The position numbers and the translations under genes are program-made. Below, one piece after another: positions 28,796-37,371 of a DNA stretch of 64,000 bases. The stretch is from contig CACCRN010000003.1 of the NCBI GenBank assembly GCA_902548405.1, positions 1 to 64,000 of the forward strand. The letters are read 5' to 3'. Origin of the DNA: an uncultured Pelagibacteraceae bacterium. Its GTDB lineage: Bacteria; Pseudomonadota; Alphaproteobacteria; Pelagibacterales; Pelagibacteraceae. Every line of letters starts with the position of its first letter. Positions within the stretch are counted from its first letter, which is position 1. The notes under the pieces are model-generated. The model saw nothing but the letters and a program-made list of their open reading frames with translations. It searched no databases and was not told the origin of the DNA.

Positions 28796-31452
28796 TGACG
28801 AAACTCATATTAAACTTTAATTCGAAACAATCTAAAAGTATTAAAAATCCAAAAAATTTTTTAGGTGGAAAAGGTGCTAACCTTTCTGAAATGGGCAGAA
28901 TGGGCTTGCCAGTTCCTCCTGGTTTTACAATATCTACTAAAGTTTGTGAGATTTTTTATAAAGATAAGAAAAAATTGAATAAAAATTTAATTTCTCAAAT
29001 TAAAAAAGAATTAAAATATATAGAAAAAGATGTTTCTAAAAAATTTGGAGACTTAAAAAATCCTTTGTTATTATCGGTTAGATCAGGTGCCAGAGTATCA
29101 ATGCCAGGAATGATGGATACAATTCTCAATTTAGGTTTAAATGATAAAACAGTAAACGCGTTAGCTTTGAAAACTTCTAATGGGCGATTTGCCAAAGATA
29201 GTTACAGACGATTTATTCAAATGTATGGAAACGTTGTGATGGGTGTAGAGGGCTATCATTTTGAAGAATTAATTGAAAATTATAAATTAACAAAAGGTGT
29301 TTTGTTAGACACTGACTTAGATGAAAATGATTGGGATGGTTTAATTGAAGATTTTAAAAGAACAGTAAAAGAAAAAGCGAAAAAAGAATTTCCTCAAGAT
29401 GTATTTCAACAATTATTTGGAGCAATTAGTGCTGTATTTTTATCATGGGAAAGTAATAGAGCAAAAGTCTATAGAAAATTAAATCAAATACCAGCAGAAT
29501 GGGGAACAGCAGTCAACGTTCAATCAATGGTTTTTGGTAATATGGGTGATGATTGTGCTACTGGAGTTGTATTTACAAGAAATCCATCAGATGGATCAAA
29601 CGAAATATATGGTGAGTACTTAATTAATGCACAAGGCGAGGACGTTGTTGCTGGTACAAGAACACCTCAATATATAACTAAGAAGGCAAGAAAAAATGCT
29701 AAAGTTGAAGAACCTTCAATGGAGGAGTCTTTGCCAAAAGTTTTCAAAGAATTAAAAAAAATTTTAAAAAAATTGGAAAAACATTACAAAGATATGCAAG
29801 ATGTAGAATTTACGGTTGAGAATAATAAACTGTGGATGCTTCAAACTAGATCAGGAAAAAGAACTGCAAAATCTGCGGTAAAGATTGCAGTTGATATGGT
29901 TAAGGAAAAATTAATATCAAAAAAAGAAGCAGTATTAAGAATAGATCCAAATTCTTTAGATACACTTTTGCACCCTACACTTGATGAAAAGAGTACAATC
30001 AATGTAATAGCAAATGGTTTACCTGCTTCACCAGGTGCAGCGAGTGGGAAAGTGGTATTTACTTCAGAGGAAGCCGAAAGATTAACTTCGATTATGCAAG
30101 ACACTATCTTAGTGAGAGTAGAAACGTCACCTGAAGATATACAGGGTATGCATGCTGCAAAAGGAATTTTGACGGCTAGAGGAGGAATGACGAGTCACGC
30201 TGCAGTAGTTGCAAGAGGCATGGGAAGACCATGCGTATCTGGTTCAAGTGAAATTGATATAAATTATGAGATGAAGACATTTAAAACATCTTCAATGGAA
30301 ATTAAAGAAGGGGACGTCATTACTATAGATGGATCAACTGGTAGAATTATATCAGGAAGTGTGGCAACAGTTAAACCAGATATATCTGGAGATTTTTCCA
30401 AGATAATGACTTGGGCAGATAGTTTTAGAAAATTAAATATTAGAACAAATTCTGAAACACCTAAGGATACCAAAACAGCAAAAGATTTTGGAGCCGAAGG
30501 AATTGGTCTTTGTAGAACAGAACACATGTTTTTTGATGAAGAAAGAATTTTATCAGTAAGGGAAATGATTTTATCAAAGACTAAAGAAGATAGATCAATT
30601 GCATTAAAAAAACTTTTACCTCATCAAAAAAAGGATTTTATAGAAATATTTAAAATTATGAGTGGATTGCCAGTTACAGTAAGATTGTTAGATCCACCTC
30701 TTCATGAGTTTTTGCCTCGAACAGATAAAGAAATTAATGAAGTTGCAAATATTGTTAATCTTTCAGTAAAAGAAGTAGAATCTAGAATTGATGAATTGCA
30801 TGAACAAAATCCCATGTTGGGTCATAGGGGATGTAGACTTGGAATATCTTTTCCTGAAATATATGAAATGCAATGTAGAGCAATATTTGAAGCTCTAGCA
30901 GAGCTCAAAAAAGAAAAAATTAAATCTGCTTTCCCAGAAATTATGATCCCATTAGTATCTACTGAAGCAGAAATAAAAATTATGAAAGATTTAGTAATTA
31001 GAATTGCAAGTGAAGTTCAAAAAGAGCATAAATTAAAAATTGAGTTTATGGTAGGTACGATGATTGAGCTTCCTAGAGCAGCTATAAAAGCCAAAGATAT
31101 TGCAAAACATGCTGAATTTTTTAGCTTTGGAACTAATGATTTAACCCAAACTACATTTGGAATAAGCAGAGATGATAGTGGAAAATTTTTAAATGATTAT
31201 ATAGATAATAAAATTTTTTCAATTGATCCATTTATTTCGATAGATGATGGAGTTGGAGATTTAATCAGAATAGCTGTTGAAAAAGGAAAAAGTCAAAATA
31301 AAAATATTAAACTTGGAATTTGTGGAGAACACGGTGGTGATCCTAGCAGTATTTTATTTTGCTCAAAAGCTGGATTAAATTATGTTTCTTGTTCTCCGTA
31401 CAGAGTTCCTGTAGCAAGATTGGCTGCTGCACAAGCTGAATTAAAAGATTAA
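28795..31452 (+). CDS. ppdK: PpdK, pyruvate phosphate dikinase
   Basis: An 885-residue enzyme interconverting pyruvate, ATP and phosphate with PEP, AMP and pyrophosphate. Domains: N-terminal nucleotide-binding part (GGKGANLSEMGRMGLPVPPGF, residues about 24-44; SVRSGARVSMPGMMDT), central phosphohistidine domain (GILTARGGMTSHAAVVARGMG, His at about 467), C-terminal PEP/pyruvate barrel (GTNDLTQTTFG; catalytic cysteine in GICGEHGGDP). Full length. The one-base overlap with glyS (TGATG) makes it part of that operon. It probably supports gluconeogenic PEP formation or pyrophosphate-linked glycolysis. Confidence 0.97.
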   Translation: MTKLILNFNSKQSKSIKNPKNFLGGKGANLSEMGRMGLPVPPGFTISTKVCEIFYKDKKKLNKNLISQIKKELKYIEKDVSKKFGDLKNPLLLSVRSGARVSMPGMMDTILNLGLNDKTVNALALKTSNGRFAKDSYRRFIQMYGNVVMGVEGYHFEELIENYKLTKGVLLDTDLDENDWDGLIEDFKRTVKEKAKKEFPQDVFQQLFGAISAVFLSWESNRAKVYRKLNQIPAEWGTAVNVQSMVFGNMGDDCATGVVFTRNPSDGSNEIYGEYLINAQGEDVVAGTRTPQYITKKARKNAKVEEPSMEESLPKVFKELKKILKKLEKHYKDMQDVEFTVENNKLWMLQTRSGKRTAKSAVKIAVDMVKEKLISKKEAVLRIDPNSLDTLLHPTLDEKSTINVIANGLPASPGAASGKVVFTSEEAERLTSIMQDTILVRVETSPEDIQGMHAAKGILTARGGMTSHAAVVARGMGRPCVSGSSEIDINYEMKTFKTSSMEIKEGDVITIDGSTGRIISGSVATVKPDISGDFSKIMTWADSFRKLNIRTNSETPKDTKTAKDFGAEGIGLCRTEHMFFDEERILSVREMILSKTKEDRSIALKKLLPHQKKDFIEIFKIMSGLPVTVRLLDPPLHEFLPRTDKEINEVANIVNLSVKEVESRIDELHEQNPMLGHRGCRLGISFPEIYEMQCRAIFEALAELKKEKIKSAFPEIMIPLVSTEAEIKIMKDLVIRIASEVQKEHKLKIEFMVGTMIELPRAAIKAKDIAKHAEFFSFGTNDLTQTTFGISRDDSGKFLNDYIDNKIFSIDPFISIDDGVGDLIRIAVEKGKSQNKNIKLGICGEHGGDPSSILFCSKAGLNYVSCSPYRVPVARLAAAQAELKD

Positions 31453-31465
31453 TAAAGAGAATTTT

Positions 31466-31672
31466 ATGAAGGGATATAGATTTATTACAGATGACGACAC
31501 ATCAAAATTTTGTCACCGTGTTACTGAAGCATTGTCAAATGGTTGGACTTTATATGGAGAGCCAAAAATGACATTTGATAAAAAGAGAGGCGTTATGCGT
31601 TGCGGACAAGCAGTCATAAAAAATTCACCTAAAAAAAAATACTCAAAAAAAATTAATTTATCATCAATTTAA
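31466..31672 (+). CDS. DUF1737 domain small protein
   Basis: A 68-residue protein matching the DUF1737 pattern: an aromatic start (YRFITDDDTSKFCHRVTEAL), GWTLYGEPKMTFD at about 27-39, then a CGQAVIK strand and a lysine-rich tail. The family is uncharacterised and common in proteobacteria. It follows ppdK by 13 bases with a plausible AAAGAG ribosome site and is probably cotranscribed. Its stop lies two bases from the end of the convergent ssrA gene, so ppdK transcripts may run antisense into tmRNA unless something stops them; the GC-rich 3' hairpin of ssrA is the only candidate seen. Confidence 0.8.
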   Translation: MKGYRFITDDDTSKFCHRVTEALSNGWTLYGEPKMTFDKKRGVMRCGQAVIKNSPKKKYSKKINLSSI

Positions 31673-31730
31673 AGTAGGGGGCGTTCTGTTGCCAGGTGCC
31701 CCAGACCCCGTGCTTAATTAACTAAGTTAA

Positions 31731-31760
31731 TTATGCAGCAAGTGCGTAACTTTCGTTAGC
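31731..31760 (-). other. tmRNA proteolysis-tag reading frame (ANESYALAA)
   Basis: Inside ssrA the minus strand reads GCT AAC GAA AGT TAC, then GCA CTT GCT GCA TAA: nine codons, ANESYALAA, and a stop. Ending in ALAA is the hallmark of SsrA tags recognised by ClpXP and related proteases, and starting A-N-(E/D) is usual for the resume region. Nine residues is short compared with many alphaproteobacterial tags. If the resume codon is one earlier or later the tag would shift by one residue. Confidence 0.88.
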
Positions 31761-31842
31761 AATTATAAATTAGCCCGTTACGGTGGAACAATCCCGAACG
31801 AAAGAATAGCCTTTAGACACCCGTCGATTCTAGTTCACCCCC

Positions 31843-31853
31843 GTAAGTTGTAA
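31843..31853 (-). other. Intervening segment of permuted ssrA
   Basis: These 11 bases separate the encoded CCA end of the acceptor piece (31854) from the first base of the coding piece (31842). In permuted tmRNAs this loop is cut out during maturation, giving two RNA pieces held by base pairing. Boundaries follow from the acceptor-stem pairing and the CCA. Confidence 0.75.
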
Positions 31854-31939
31854 TGGTGGAGGTGGTGGGTACTGCCCCCACGTCCGCAATGGTTATTACG
31901 AAATTCGTTTATCGTCGTAGTTGGAAATCCAACATTAAT

Positions 31940-31967
31940 AATATAAAAGTAATTACTACAGATTCAA
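31940..31967 (-). promoter_or_regulatory. Putative promoter for ssrA
   Basis: On the minus strand TTGAAT (31967-31962), 16 bases, then TATATT (31945-31940) make a good sigma-70 match. The predicted start near 31933 coincides with a short hairpin (GTTGG-ATTT-CCAAC, 31933-31920) at the 5' end of the acceptor piece, and the site lies wholly between ssrA and the thyX start. Confidence 0.5.
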
Positions 31968-31975
31968 TAATAATC

Positions 31976-32923
31976 ATGAAATTAACAAAAGAACAATCAG
32001 AAGAAATAAAAAACCAGCAATCCCAAAGCAATCAAACTAAAAGAGTTACCGCTCCAGAGCTTGAAAAAGTACTCTATGAAGCGCTACCAGCATTAGATCA
32101 TGGATTTGTAAGAGTAGTTGATTATATGGGTGATGACACGTCTATAGTTCAGTCAGCAAGAGTATCTTATGGAAAAGGGACAAAGCAAGTTTCAACAGAT
32201 AAAGGTCTAATAAAATACTTGATGAGACATTGGCACAGCACGCCATTTGAAATGTGTGAAATAAAATATCATATTAAACTTCCAATATTTATTGCAAGGC
32301 AGTGGATCAGACATAGAACTGCCAACGTAAATGAATACTCTGCAAGATATTCAATTCTAGATAAAGAATTTTATTTACCAACTAAAGAAAATTTAGCTGC
32401 GCAATCGACTAGTAACCGACAAGGAAGAGGAGATGTCCTTGAAGGAAAACAAGCAGAAGAAGTTTTAGAACTTTTGAAAAGTGATGCAGAGAGAACTTAT
32501 GACAATTATGAGACAATGCTTAATGAAAGATATGATGGTTCAACAATTGATGAAAACAAAAAGGGATTAGCAAGAGAACTTGCAAGAATGAACCTAACAT
32601 TAAATACTTATACTCAGTGGTATTGGAAAACTGATTTATTAAATTTAATGAACTTTTTAAGGTTAAGAGCTGATAGTCACGCTCAGTATGAAATTAGAGT
32701 TTATGCAGACATAATGTTGGATACAGTTAAAAAATGGGTACCGATAACTTATGATGCATTTATGGATTACAGAGTAGGAGGAACAGAGGTTTCTGCTAAG
32801 GGAAAAGTTATAATTCAAAAACTTATTAAAGGTGAAAATGTAGATGTTGAAAGCTCAGGTCTATCTAAAAGAGAATGGAATGAATTAATGGCTGCTTTTG
32901 ATCTTAAAGATAAGTTGATTTAA
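31976..32923 (+). CDS. thyX: ThyX, FAD-dependent thymidylate synthase
   Basis: A 315-residue flavin-dependent enzyme methylating dUMP with methylene-THF. The ThyX motif is [14 protein letters not shown] (about residues 109-122, the RHRxxxxNExSxR signature), with [20 protein letters not shown] before it and the conserved [12 protein letters not shown] near residue 232. An open frame extends upstream to 31853, but that stretch is the acceptor part of ssrA, so the start is ATG 31976. Its stop overlaps the convergent mrp gene by 20 bases. No thyA is in this window. Confidence 0.95.
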   Translation: MKLTKEQSEEIKNQQSQSNQTKRVTAPELEKVLYEALPALDHGFVRVVDYMGDDTSIVQSARVSYGKGTKQVSTDKGLIKYLMRHWHSTPFEMCEIKYHIKLPIFIARQWIRHRTANVNEYSARYSILDKEFYLPTKENLAAQSTSNRQGRGDVLEGKQAEEVLELLKSDAERTYDNYETMLNERYDGSTIDENKKGLARELARMNLTLNTYTQWYWKTDLLNLMNFLRLRADSHAQYEIRVYADIMLDTVKKWVPITYDAFMDYRVGGTEVSAKGKVIIQKLIKGENVDVESSGLSKREWNELMAAFDLKDKLI

Positions 32924-33728
32924 TCTTCTCAGCAAAATCTAGATATATTTTTGAAATCTCATGGTCTGGGTTAGATTCGACTATTGGTTTTCCTTGATCA
33001 CCAGAATTTCCAACTTCGGGATTGATTGGTATTTCTCCCAAAAATTCTTTCTGAAATTCTTCTGCTGTTTTTTTTACTCCACCTTCTCCAAAAATTTTGT
33101 ACTTCATCCCATCATCTCCAACAAAAAAACTCATGTTATCAACTAAACCTAAAATTTTAACTCCAAGCTTATCAAACATTTTGATCCCTCTTTTTACATC
33201 CAAAAGAGCAACTTCTTGTGGAGTTGATACTATGATTGCACCATCCATTTTAATTTCTTGTGAAAAAGTTAATTGAGTGTCACCAGTTCCTGGAGGCATA
33301 TCAACAATTATAAAATCTAAATCTTTCCAATTAACCTTCTGAGTAAAAGTTTTAATTGCACTTGTCACCATTGGACCACGCCAAATCATTGGAGTTTGCT
33401 GATCTGCTAAAAATCCAATTGACATACATTGAATGTCATATTTTGTTATGGGATCTAATTTTTGACCGTCACTTTTTGGCTTTTCATTAATATCAAACAT
33501 TTTTGGAATTGAAGGGCCATAAATATCAGCATCTAACAATCCAACTTTACATCCAACTTTTTTTAAAGCCAAAGCAAGATTCGTTGCAAATGTAGATTTA
33601 CCTACACCACCTTTTGCACTCGAGATTGCAATAGTAAACTTAGTTCCTAGAATTGGATTTTTTGTAAAAACTCTAGGCTCCACCTTCTTTTTCATTGCGT
33701 CACTTAGTTCTGTCTTTTTATCTGACAT
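32904..33728 (-). CDS. Mrp/ApbC-type P-loop ATPase, Fe-S carrier
   Basis: A 274-residue deviant-Walker P-loop ATPase of the Mrp/NBP35/ApbC family, with [11 protein letters not shown] (about residues 36-46), [26 protein letters not shown], and the VDNMSFF region (the usual ENMS(Y/W)F). In many members a CxxC follows the latter for Fe-S transfer; here the sequence reads [12 protein letters not shown] with no CxxC. I start at ATG 33728, which has an AAGGAT ribosome site, and not at 33779, which would abut the divergent hflK start with no room for promoters. It has no N-terminal MIP18-like (DUF59) domain. Confidence 0.88.
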   Translation of the reverse strand: MSDKKTELSDAMKKKVEPRVFTKNPILGTKFTIAISSAKGGVGKSTFATNLALALKKVGCKVGLLDADIYGPSIPKMFDINEKPKSDGQKLDPITKYDIQCMSIGFLADQQTPMIWRGPMVTSAIKTFTQKVNWKDLDFIIVDMPPGTGDTQLTFSQEIKMDGAIIVSTPQEVALLDVKRGIKMFDKLGVKILGLVDNMSFFVGDDGMKYKIFGEGGVKKTAEEFQKEFLGEIPINPEVGNSGDQGKPIVESNPDHEISKIYLDFAEKIKSTYL

Positions 33729-33741
33729 AAAACTATCCTTA

Positions 33742-33769
33742 CTTGTTTTTTGCGATAAAGACACTATAT
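33742..33769 (+). promoter_or_regulatory. Candidate promoter for hflK, similar to that of ftsH
   Basis: CTTG at 33742-33745, 17 bases, then ACTATAT at 33763-33769 has the same layout as the site before ftsH (CTTGTT-N15-heptamer in both). The -10-like element ends ten bases before the hflK ATG, so the transcript would have little or no leader. It could be read by the housekeeping sigma factor or RpoH; the first base of the heptamer departs from the heat-shock pattern CYTATNT. Confidence 0.35.
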
Positions 33770-33779
33770 ACTTTGACAT

Positions 33780-34886
33780 ATGTCAGATGATTTCAGAGGC
33801 AGAGGCGGAAGCCCATGGGGAACACCTCCAGGAGGTGGTAACGGAGGCAATGGTTCAGGAAGAGGACCAACACCACCAAATGTAGATGAGATCATAAGAG
33901 AGTTTCAAGATAAAATAAGAAAGTTTTTACCTGGTGGAAAATCTTCAGGTGGAAAGTCTATTGGATTAATTTTATTGGTCTTAGCCTTTGTATGGCTTGC
34001 AAGTGGGCTTTATAGAGTTTTACCGGATGAACAAGGAGTTGTTCTTAGATTTGGAAAATTTGTTAAAACTACTCAACCTGGATTGAACTATCATATTCCT
34101 TTTCCAGTTGAGACTGTTCAAACCCCAAAAGTAACTAAAGTAAATAGAATCGATATTGGATTTAGGTCTGAAAGAGATAGTGGTTTTTCTACAGGTGGAG
34201 GAGTTGCAGACGTTCCTCAAGAAAGTTTAATGCTTACTGGTGATGAAAACATTGTAAATATCGATTTTTCCGTATTTTGGGTTATCAAAGATGCTGGAAA
34301 TTTTTTATTTAAAATTCAGGACCCAGTAGGAACTGTTAAAGCTGCCGCAGAAACAGCAATGAGAGAAGTTATTGCTAAAAGTGATATTCAACCAATATTA
34401 ACAGAAGGTAGATCAAGTATTGAGATTGAAACTCAAGAAATTATTCAAAGCATTTTAGATGATTATGAAAGTGGAATACAAATTACTCAGGTGCAAACGC
34501 AAAAAGCGGATCCACCTGATCAAGTAATTGATGCATTTAGAGATGTTCAAGCTGCAAGAGCAGATATGGAGAGATCTAAAAACGAAGCTGAAGCTTATGC
34601 AAACGATGTTATCCCAAGAGCAAGAGGGGAAGCACAGAAAATTTTACAAGCTGCAGAAGCTTATAAAAAAGAAGTTGTTGCTAAAGCTGAAGGTGAAGCT
34701 AGCAGATTTTTAGCAATTTACAATGAGTATGCTAAAGCAAAACAAGTGACACAAGAAAGAATGTTTTTAGAGACAATGGAAACGGTTTTAGCAGATATAA
34801 ATAAAATTATCATAGATAAAGAGTCTGGTTCAGGTGTGGTGCCATATCTACCATTGCCAGAGCTTAAAAAGAAAGAGACAAATTAA
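33780..34886 (+). CDS. hflK: HflK, FtsH-modulating SPFH membrane protein
   Basis: A 368-residue SPFH/prohibitin-family protein. A glycine-rich cytoplasmic N terminus (GRGGSPWGTPPGGG) precedes one membrane helix (about residues 62-82), then the SPFH domain (PDEQGVVLRFGKF, LMLTGDENIVNIDFSVFW) and a long alanine/glutamate-rich helical region (QAARADMERSKNEAEAYAND) facing the periplasm. HflK and HflC form a cage around FtsH in E. coli. The start directly adjoins the upstream in-frame limit of the divergent mrp gene. It abuts hflC without a gap. Confidence 0.95.
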   Translation: MSDDFRGRGGSPWGTPPGGGNGGNGSGRGPTPPNVDEIIREFQDKIRKFLPGGKSSGGKSIGLILLVLAFVWLASGLYRVLPDEQGVVLRFGKFVKTTQPGLNYHIPFPVETVQTPKVTKVNRIDIGFRSERDSGFSTGGGVADVPQESLMLTGDENIVNIDFSVFWVIKDAGNFLFKIQDPVGTVKAAAETAMREVIAKSDIQPILTEGRSSIEIETQEIIQSILDDYESGIQITQVQTQKADPPDQVIDAFRDVQAARADMERSKNEAEAYANDVIPRARGEAQKILQAAEAYKKEVVAKAEGEASRFLAIYNEYAKAKQVTQERMFLETMETVLADINKIIIDKESGSGVVPYLPLPELKKKETN

Positions 34887-35759
34887 ATGAAAGCTGGAAA
34901 AATAGTAGCTGGAATATTAGTTTTAATTGGTGTTGTAGCGTTCCTATCAGTAATTATAGTCAAAGAAGTTAATCAAGCGATAATTCTTCAATTTGGTGAT
35001 CCAAAAAGAATTATAATGAAACCAGGCTTAAACTTTAAGATTCCATTTATTCAAAACGTTGTTTATTTAGATAAAAGGATTTTAAATTTAGATACCCCGC
35101 CCGAGGAAGTAATTGCATCTGACCAAAAAAGATTAATTGTTGATGCTTTTGCGAGATTTCAAATAGTTGATCCTTTGAAATTTTATATTTCTGTTGGAGA
35201 CGAAAGAGTTGCAAGATCAAGATTATCTACGATTATAAACTCAAGAATTAGAAATGTTTTGGGTCAAGAAGAATTACAAACTTTGCTATCACAAGATAGA
35301 TCAAAACAAATGTCTTTGATTAAAGATGGAGTTAATAACGAAGCGCAAAATTTTGGAATAAATATTGTAGATGTAAGAATAAAAAGAGCTGATCTTCCTA
35401 CAGCAAACAGTGATGCAATTTACAGAAGAATGCAGACTGAGAGGGAAAGAGAAGCGAAGGAATTTAGAGCAAAAGGTGCTGAGATGGCTGTAACAATTAC
35501 TTCGACTGCTGACAAAGAAGTAACCGTGATATTAGCAGATGCTCAAAAACAATCAGAAATTATGAAGGGAGAAGGTGACGGTGAAAGAAATAAAATCTTT
35601 GCAGATGCTTTCGGACAAGACCCTGAATTCTTTTCTTTCTACAGATCAATGCAATCTTATAGTAAAGCGTTTACTGCAGGTGAAACCTCAATGATCTTGT
35701 CTCCAGATAGTGAATTTTTTAAATTTTTTGGAAATACAACTCCCGATATTAAACAATAA
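34887..35759 (+). CDS. hflC: HflC, FtsH-modulating SPFH membrane protein
   Basis: A 290-residue partner of HflK: one N-terminal helix (about residues 5-27), SPFH domain (VNQAIILQFGDPKRII, FARFQIVDPLKFY), the conserved VRIKRADLPTANSDAIYRRM and a helical segment (about 190-240) with alternating charge. The start follows the hflK stop directly, and DUF2065 and degP follow, the hflK-hflC-DUF2065-degP order known from alphaproteobacteria. Confidence 0.95.
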   Translation: MKAGKIVAGILVLIGVVAFLSVIIVKEVNQAIILQFGDPKRIIMKPGLNFKIPFIQNVVYLDKRILNLDTPPEEVIASDQKRLIVDAFARFQIVDPLKFYISVGDERVARSRLSTIINSRIRNVLGQEELQTLLSQDRSKQMSLIKDGVNNEAQNFGINIVDVRIKRADLPTANSDAIYRRMQTEREREAKEFRAKGAEMAVTITSTADKEVTVILADAQKQSEIMKGEGDGERNKIFADAFGQDPEFFSFYRSMQSYSKAFTAGETSMILSPDSEFFKFFGNTTPDIKQ

Positions 35760-35766
35760 TTTTTAG

Positions 35767-35952
35767 ATGAATGAGCTAGTCATAGCTTTTGGTCTTTTTT
35801 TATTTATAGAGGGAATCTTATATGCCTTATTTCCAGCAAAAATGAAAAGTATGCTTAAAAAACTTGAACTTGTTAAAGATAGTCAATTAAGATCAGGTGG
35901 ACTTATTTTTGCAGTTATAGGTTTTGTGATTATTTATTTTATTAAAAGTTAA
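35767..35952 (+). CDS. DUF2065 (YjeT-like) small membrane protein
   Basis: A 61-residue protein with two hydrophobic helices (about residues 4-22 and 42-58) separated by a short basic loop (KMKSMLKKLELVKDSQLRSGG). This is the DUF2065/YjeT pattern, and its place between hflC and degP supports the call; the function is not known. It begins seven bases after hflC and ends one base before the degP ATG. Confidence 0.85.
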   Translation: MNELVIAFGLFLFIEGILYALFPAKMKSMLKKLELVKDSQLRSGGLIFAVIGFVIIYFIKS

Positions 35953-35953
35953 T

Positions 35954-37369
35954 ATGAAAAAATTAAAATTTATTATTTTAACAATTATATTTTCTTTAAG
36001 TTTTTCATTACAATCAAACTCTAGGCCTGTTCCAGCATCATTTGCAGACCTTGCAGAAAAATTAATGCCTTCTGTGGTAAATATTTCTACATCAACTACT
36101 GTAGTTACAAACAATAACTCTTTTCCATTTCAATTCCCTCCAGGTTCTCCATTTGAAGATATGTTTAAAGAATTTGGAACCCCTCAAGAGAGAAAATCAG
36201 CAGCTTTGGGTTCTGGATTTATTATTGATGAGAAGGGAGTGGTGGTTACAAATAATCACGTAATTCAGGATGCCGATGATATTATTGTTAGAGTTAACGG
36301 AGACCAAGAATATAAAGCAAAAGTGCTTGGCGCCGATCCTTTGATGGATATAGCAGTGTTACAATTAGATACAGAAGACAAATTTAAACCAGTTGGCTTT
36401 GGAGACTCTGATAAAGCAAGAATTGGTGATTGGGTTTTAGCAATTGGAAATCCATTTGGTCTTGGTGGGACAGTAACTGCTGGAATTATTTCAGCAAGGA
36501 ATAGATCAATTGGATTATCAAGATATGAAGATTTTATTCAAACAGATGCATCAATAAATTCAGGAAATTCAGGTGGACCTTTATTCGATATGGAAGGAAA
36601 TGTAATTGGAATTAATACAGCCATCTTAGGAAGAAATGGTTCTATTGGTATAGGATTTTCAATTCCATCCAATAGTGCTCAACAAGTAATTAAACAATTA
36701 ATTGAGTTTGGTGAAACAAAAAGAGGTTGGCTGGGTGTAAGAATTCAAGATGTAACAAAAGAAATTGCTGAGGTTGAAGAACTAGATAAACCAAGAGGTG
36801 CTTTAGTTGCAAGTGTTGCTGAAAATAGTCCTTCTGAAAAAGCAGGAATTCAGGCTGGAGATATTATTTTAGAGTTTAATGGAGTTGAGATTAAGCAAAT
36901 GAAAGAGTTGCCAGCAATTGTTGCAAGAACAGAAGTTGGAAAAAATGTAGATGTAAAAATTTGGAGAAATAAAAAAGAAATAACTAAAAAGGTGTTGTTG
37001 GGGAGATTAGAAACCTCTGATGACTTCAAAGTAAGTGAAAATCCAAAACAAGATGAAAATAATTTAGATGAAATTGTAGAGAGTTTAAGAATATCAGTAA
37101 GACCTTTAACTAAAGAGGATATAAAAAACCGTAAATTACCAAACCAAACTACAGGATTAGTAATTACCAATATGGCTAATAACAGTCCTTTAGTAAACTC
37201 AATCGAGATCAATAGCATTATTATTGAAGCTCAGAAGAAAAGAATTAAATCAGCAGATGATTTAAGAGATATCACTCAGAAAGCAATAAGCTCAAATCAA
37301 AAAACTATTTTAATTGCAATTTATAACAATCAAAATCAACGAAGATATATTGGCGTTAAATTAGATTAG
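35954..37369 (+). CDS. Do-type periplasmic serine protease (DegP/DegQ)
   Basis: A 471-residue HtrA-family protease. A signal peptide (about residues 1-24) leads to a trypsin-like domain with the catalytic triad His in NNHVIQD (about 99), Asp in DPLMDIAVL (about 129) and Ser in SINSGNSGGPLFD (about 204), then two PDZ domains (about 250-345 and 375-465, the second less conserved). It degrades or refolds misfolded envelope proteins. It is the last gene of the hflKC operon before miaA and so is likely expressed together with the FtsH regulators. Confidence 0.94.
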   Translation: MKKLKFIILTIIFSLSFSLQSNSRPVPASFADLAEKLMPSVVNISTSTTVVTNNNSFPFQFPPGSPFEDMFKEFGTPQERKSAALGSGFIIDEKGVVVTNNHVIQDADDIIVRVNGDQEYKAKVLGADPLMDIAVLQLDTEDKFKPVGFGDSDKARIGDWVLAIGNPFGLGGTVTAGIISARNRSIGLSRYEDFIQTDASINSGNSGGPLFDMEGNVIGINTAILGRNGSIGIGFSIPSNSAQQVIKQLIEFGETKRGWLGVRIQDVTKEIAEVEELDKPRGALVASVAENSPSEKAGIQAGDIILEFNGVEIKQMKELPAIVARTEVGKNVDVKIWRNKKEITKKVLLGRLETSDDFKVSENPKQDENNLDEIVESLRISVRPLTKEDIKNRKLPNQTTGLVITNMANNSPLVNSIEINSIIIEAQKKRIKSADDLRDITQKAISSNQKTILIAIYNNQNQRRYIGVKLD

Positions 37370-37371
37370 TA

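Larger units (their letters stand above)
31674..31933 (-). ncRNA. ssrA: Circularly permuted two-piece tmRNA
   Basis: Read on the minus strand, the 5' part holds the acceptor piece: a T arm (GTGGG/CCCAC), acceptor strand CACCTCC, discriminator A and encoded CCA ending at 31854. After an 11-base intervening segment (31853-31843) the coding piece starts with GGGGGTGAACTAGAATCGAC; GGGGGTG (31842-31836) pairs with CACCTCC (31864-31858) to close the tRNA-like domain. TTCGTT of the coding piece can pair with AACGAA of the acceptor piece as part of helix P2. The tag ORF and a GC-rich hairpin (GGGGC/GCCCC, 31702-31678) follow. This split, permuted form is known from alphaproteobacteria. Outer ends are approximate. 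Confidence 0.93.

Noticed and set aside
31853..31975. N-terminal extension of thyX by 41 codons
   Set aside because: The stretch is the acceptor piece and promoter of ssrA on the other strand; its translation resembles no ThyX N terminus.
36850..37218. A 122-codon minus-strand ORF inside the degP-like gene
   Set aside because: Shadow of the conserved PDZ region; no ribosome site or domain.
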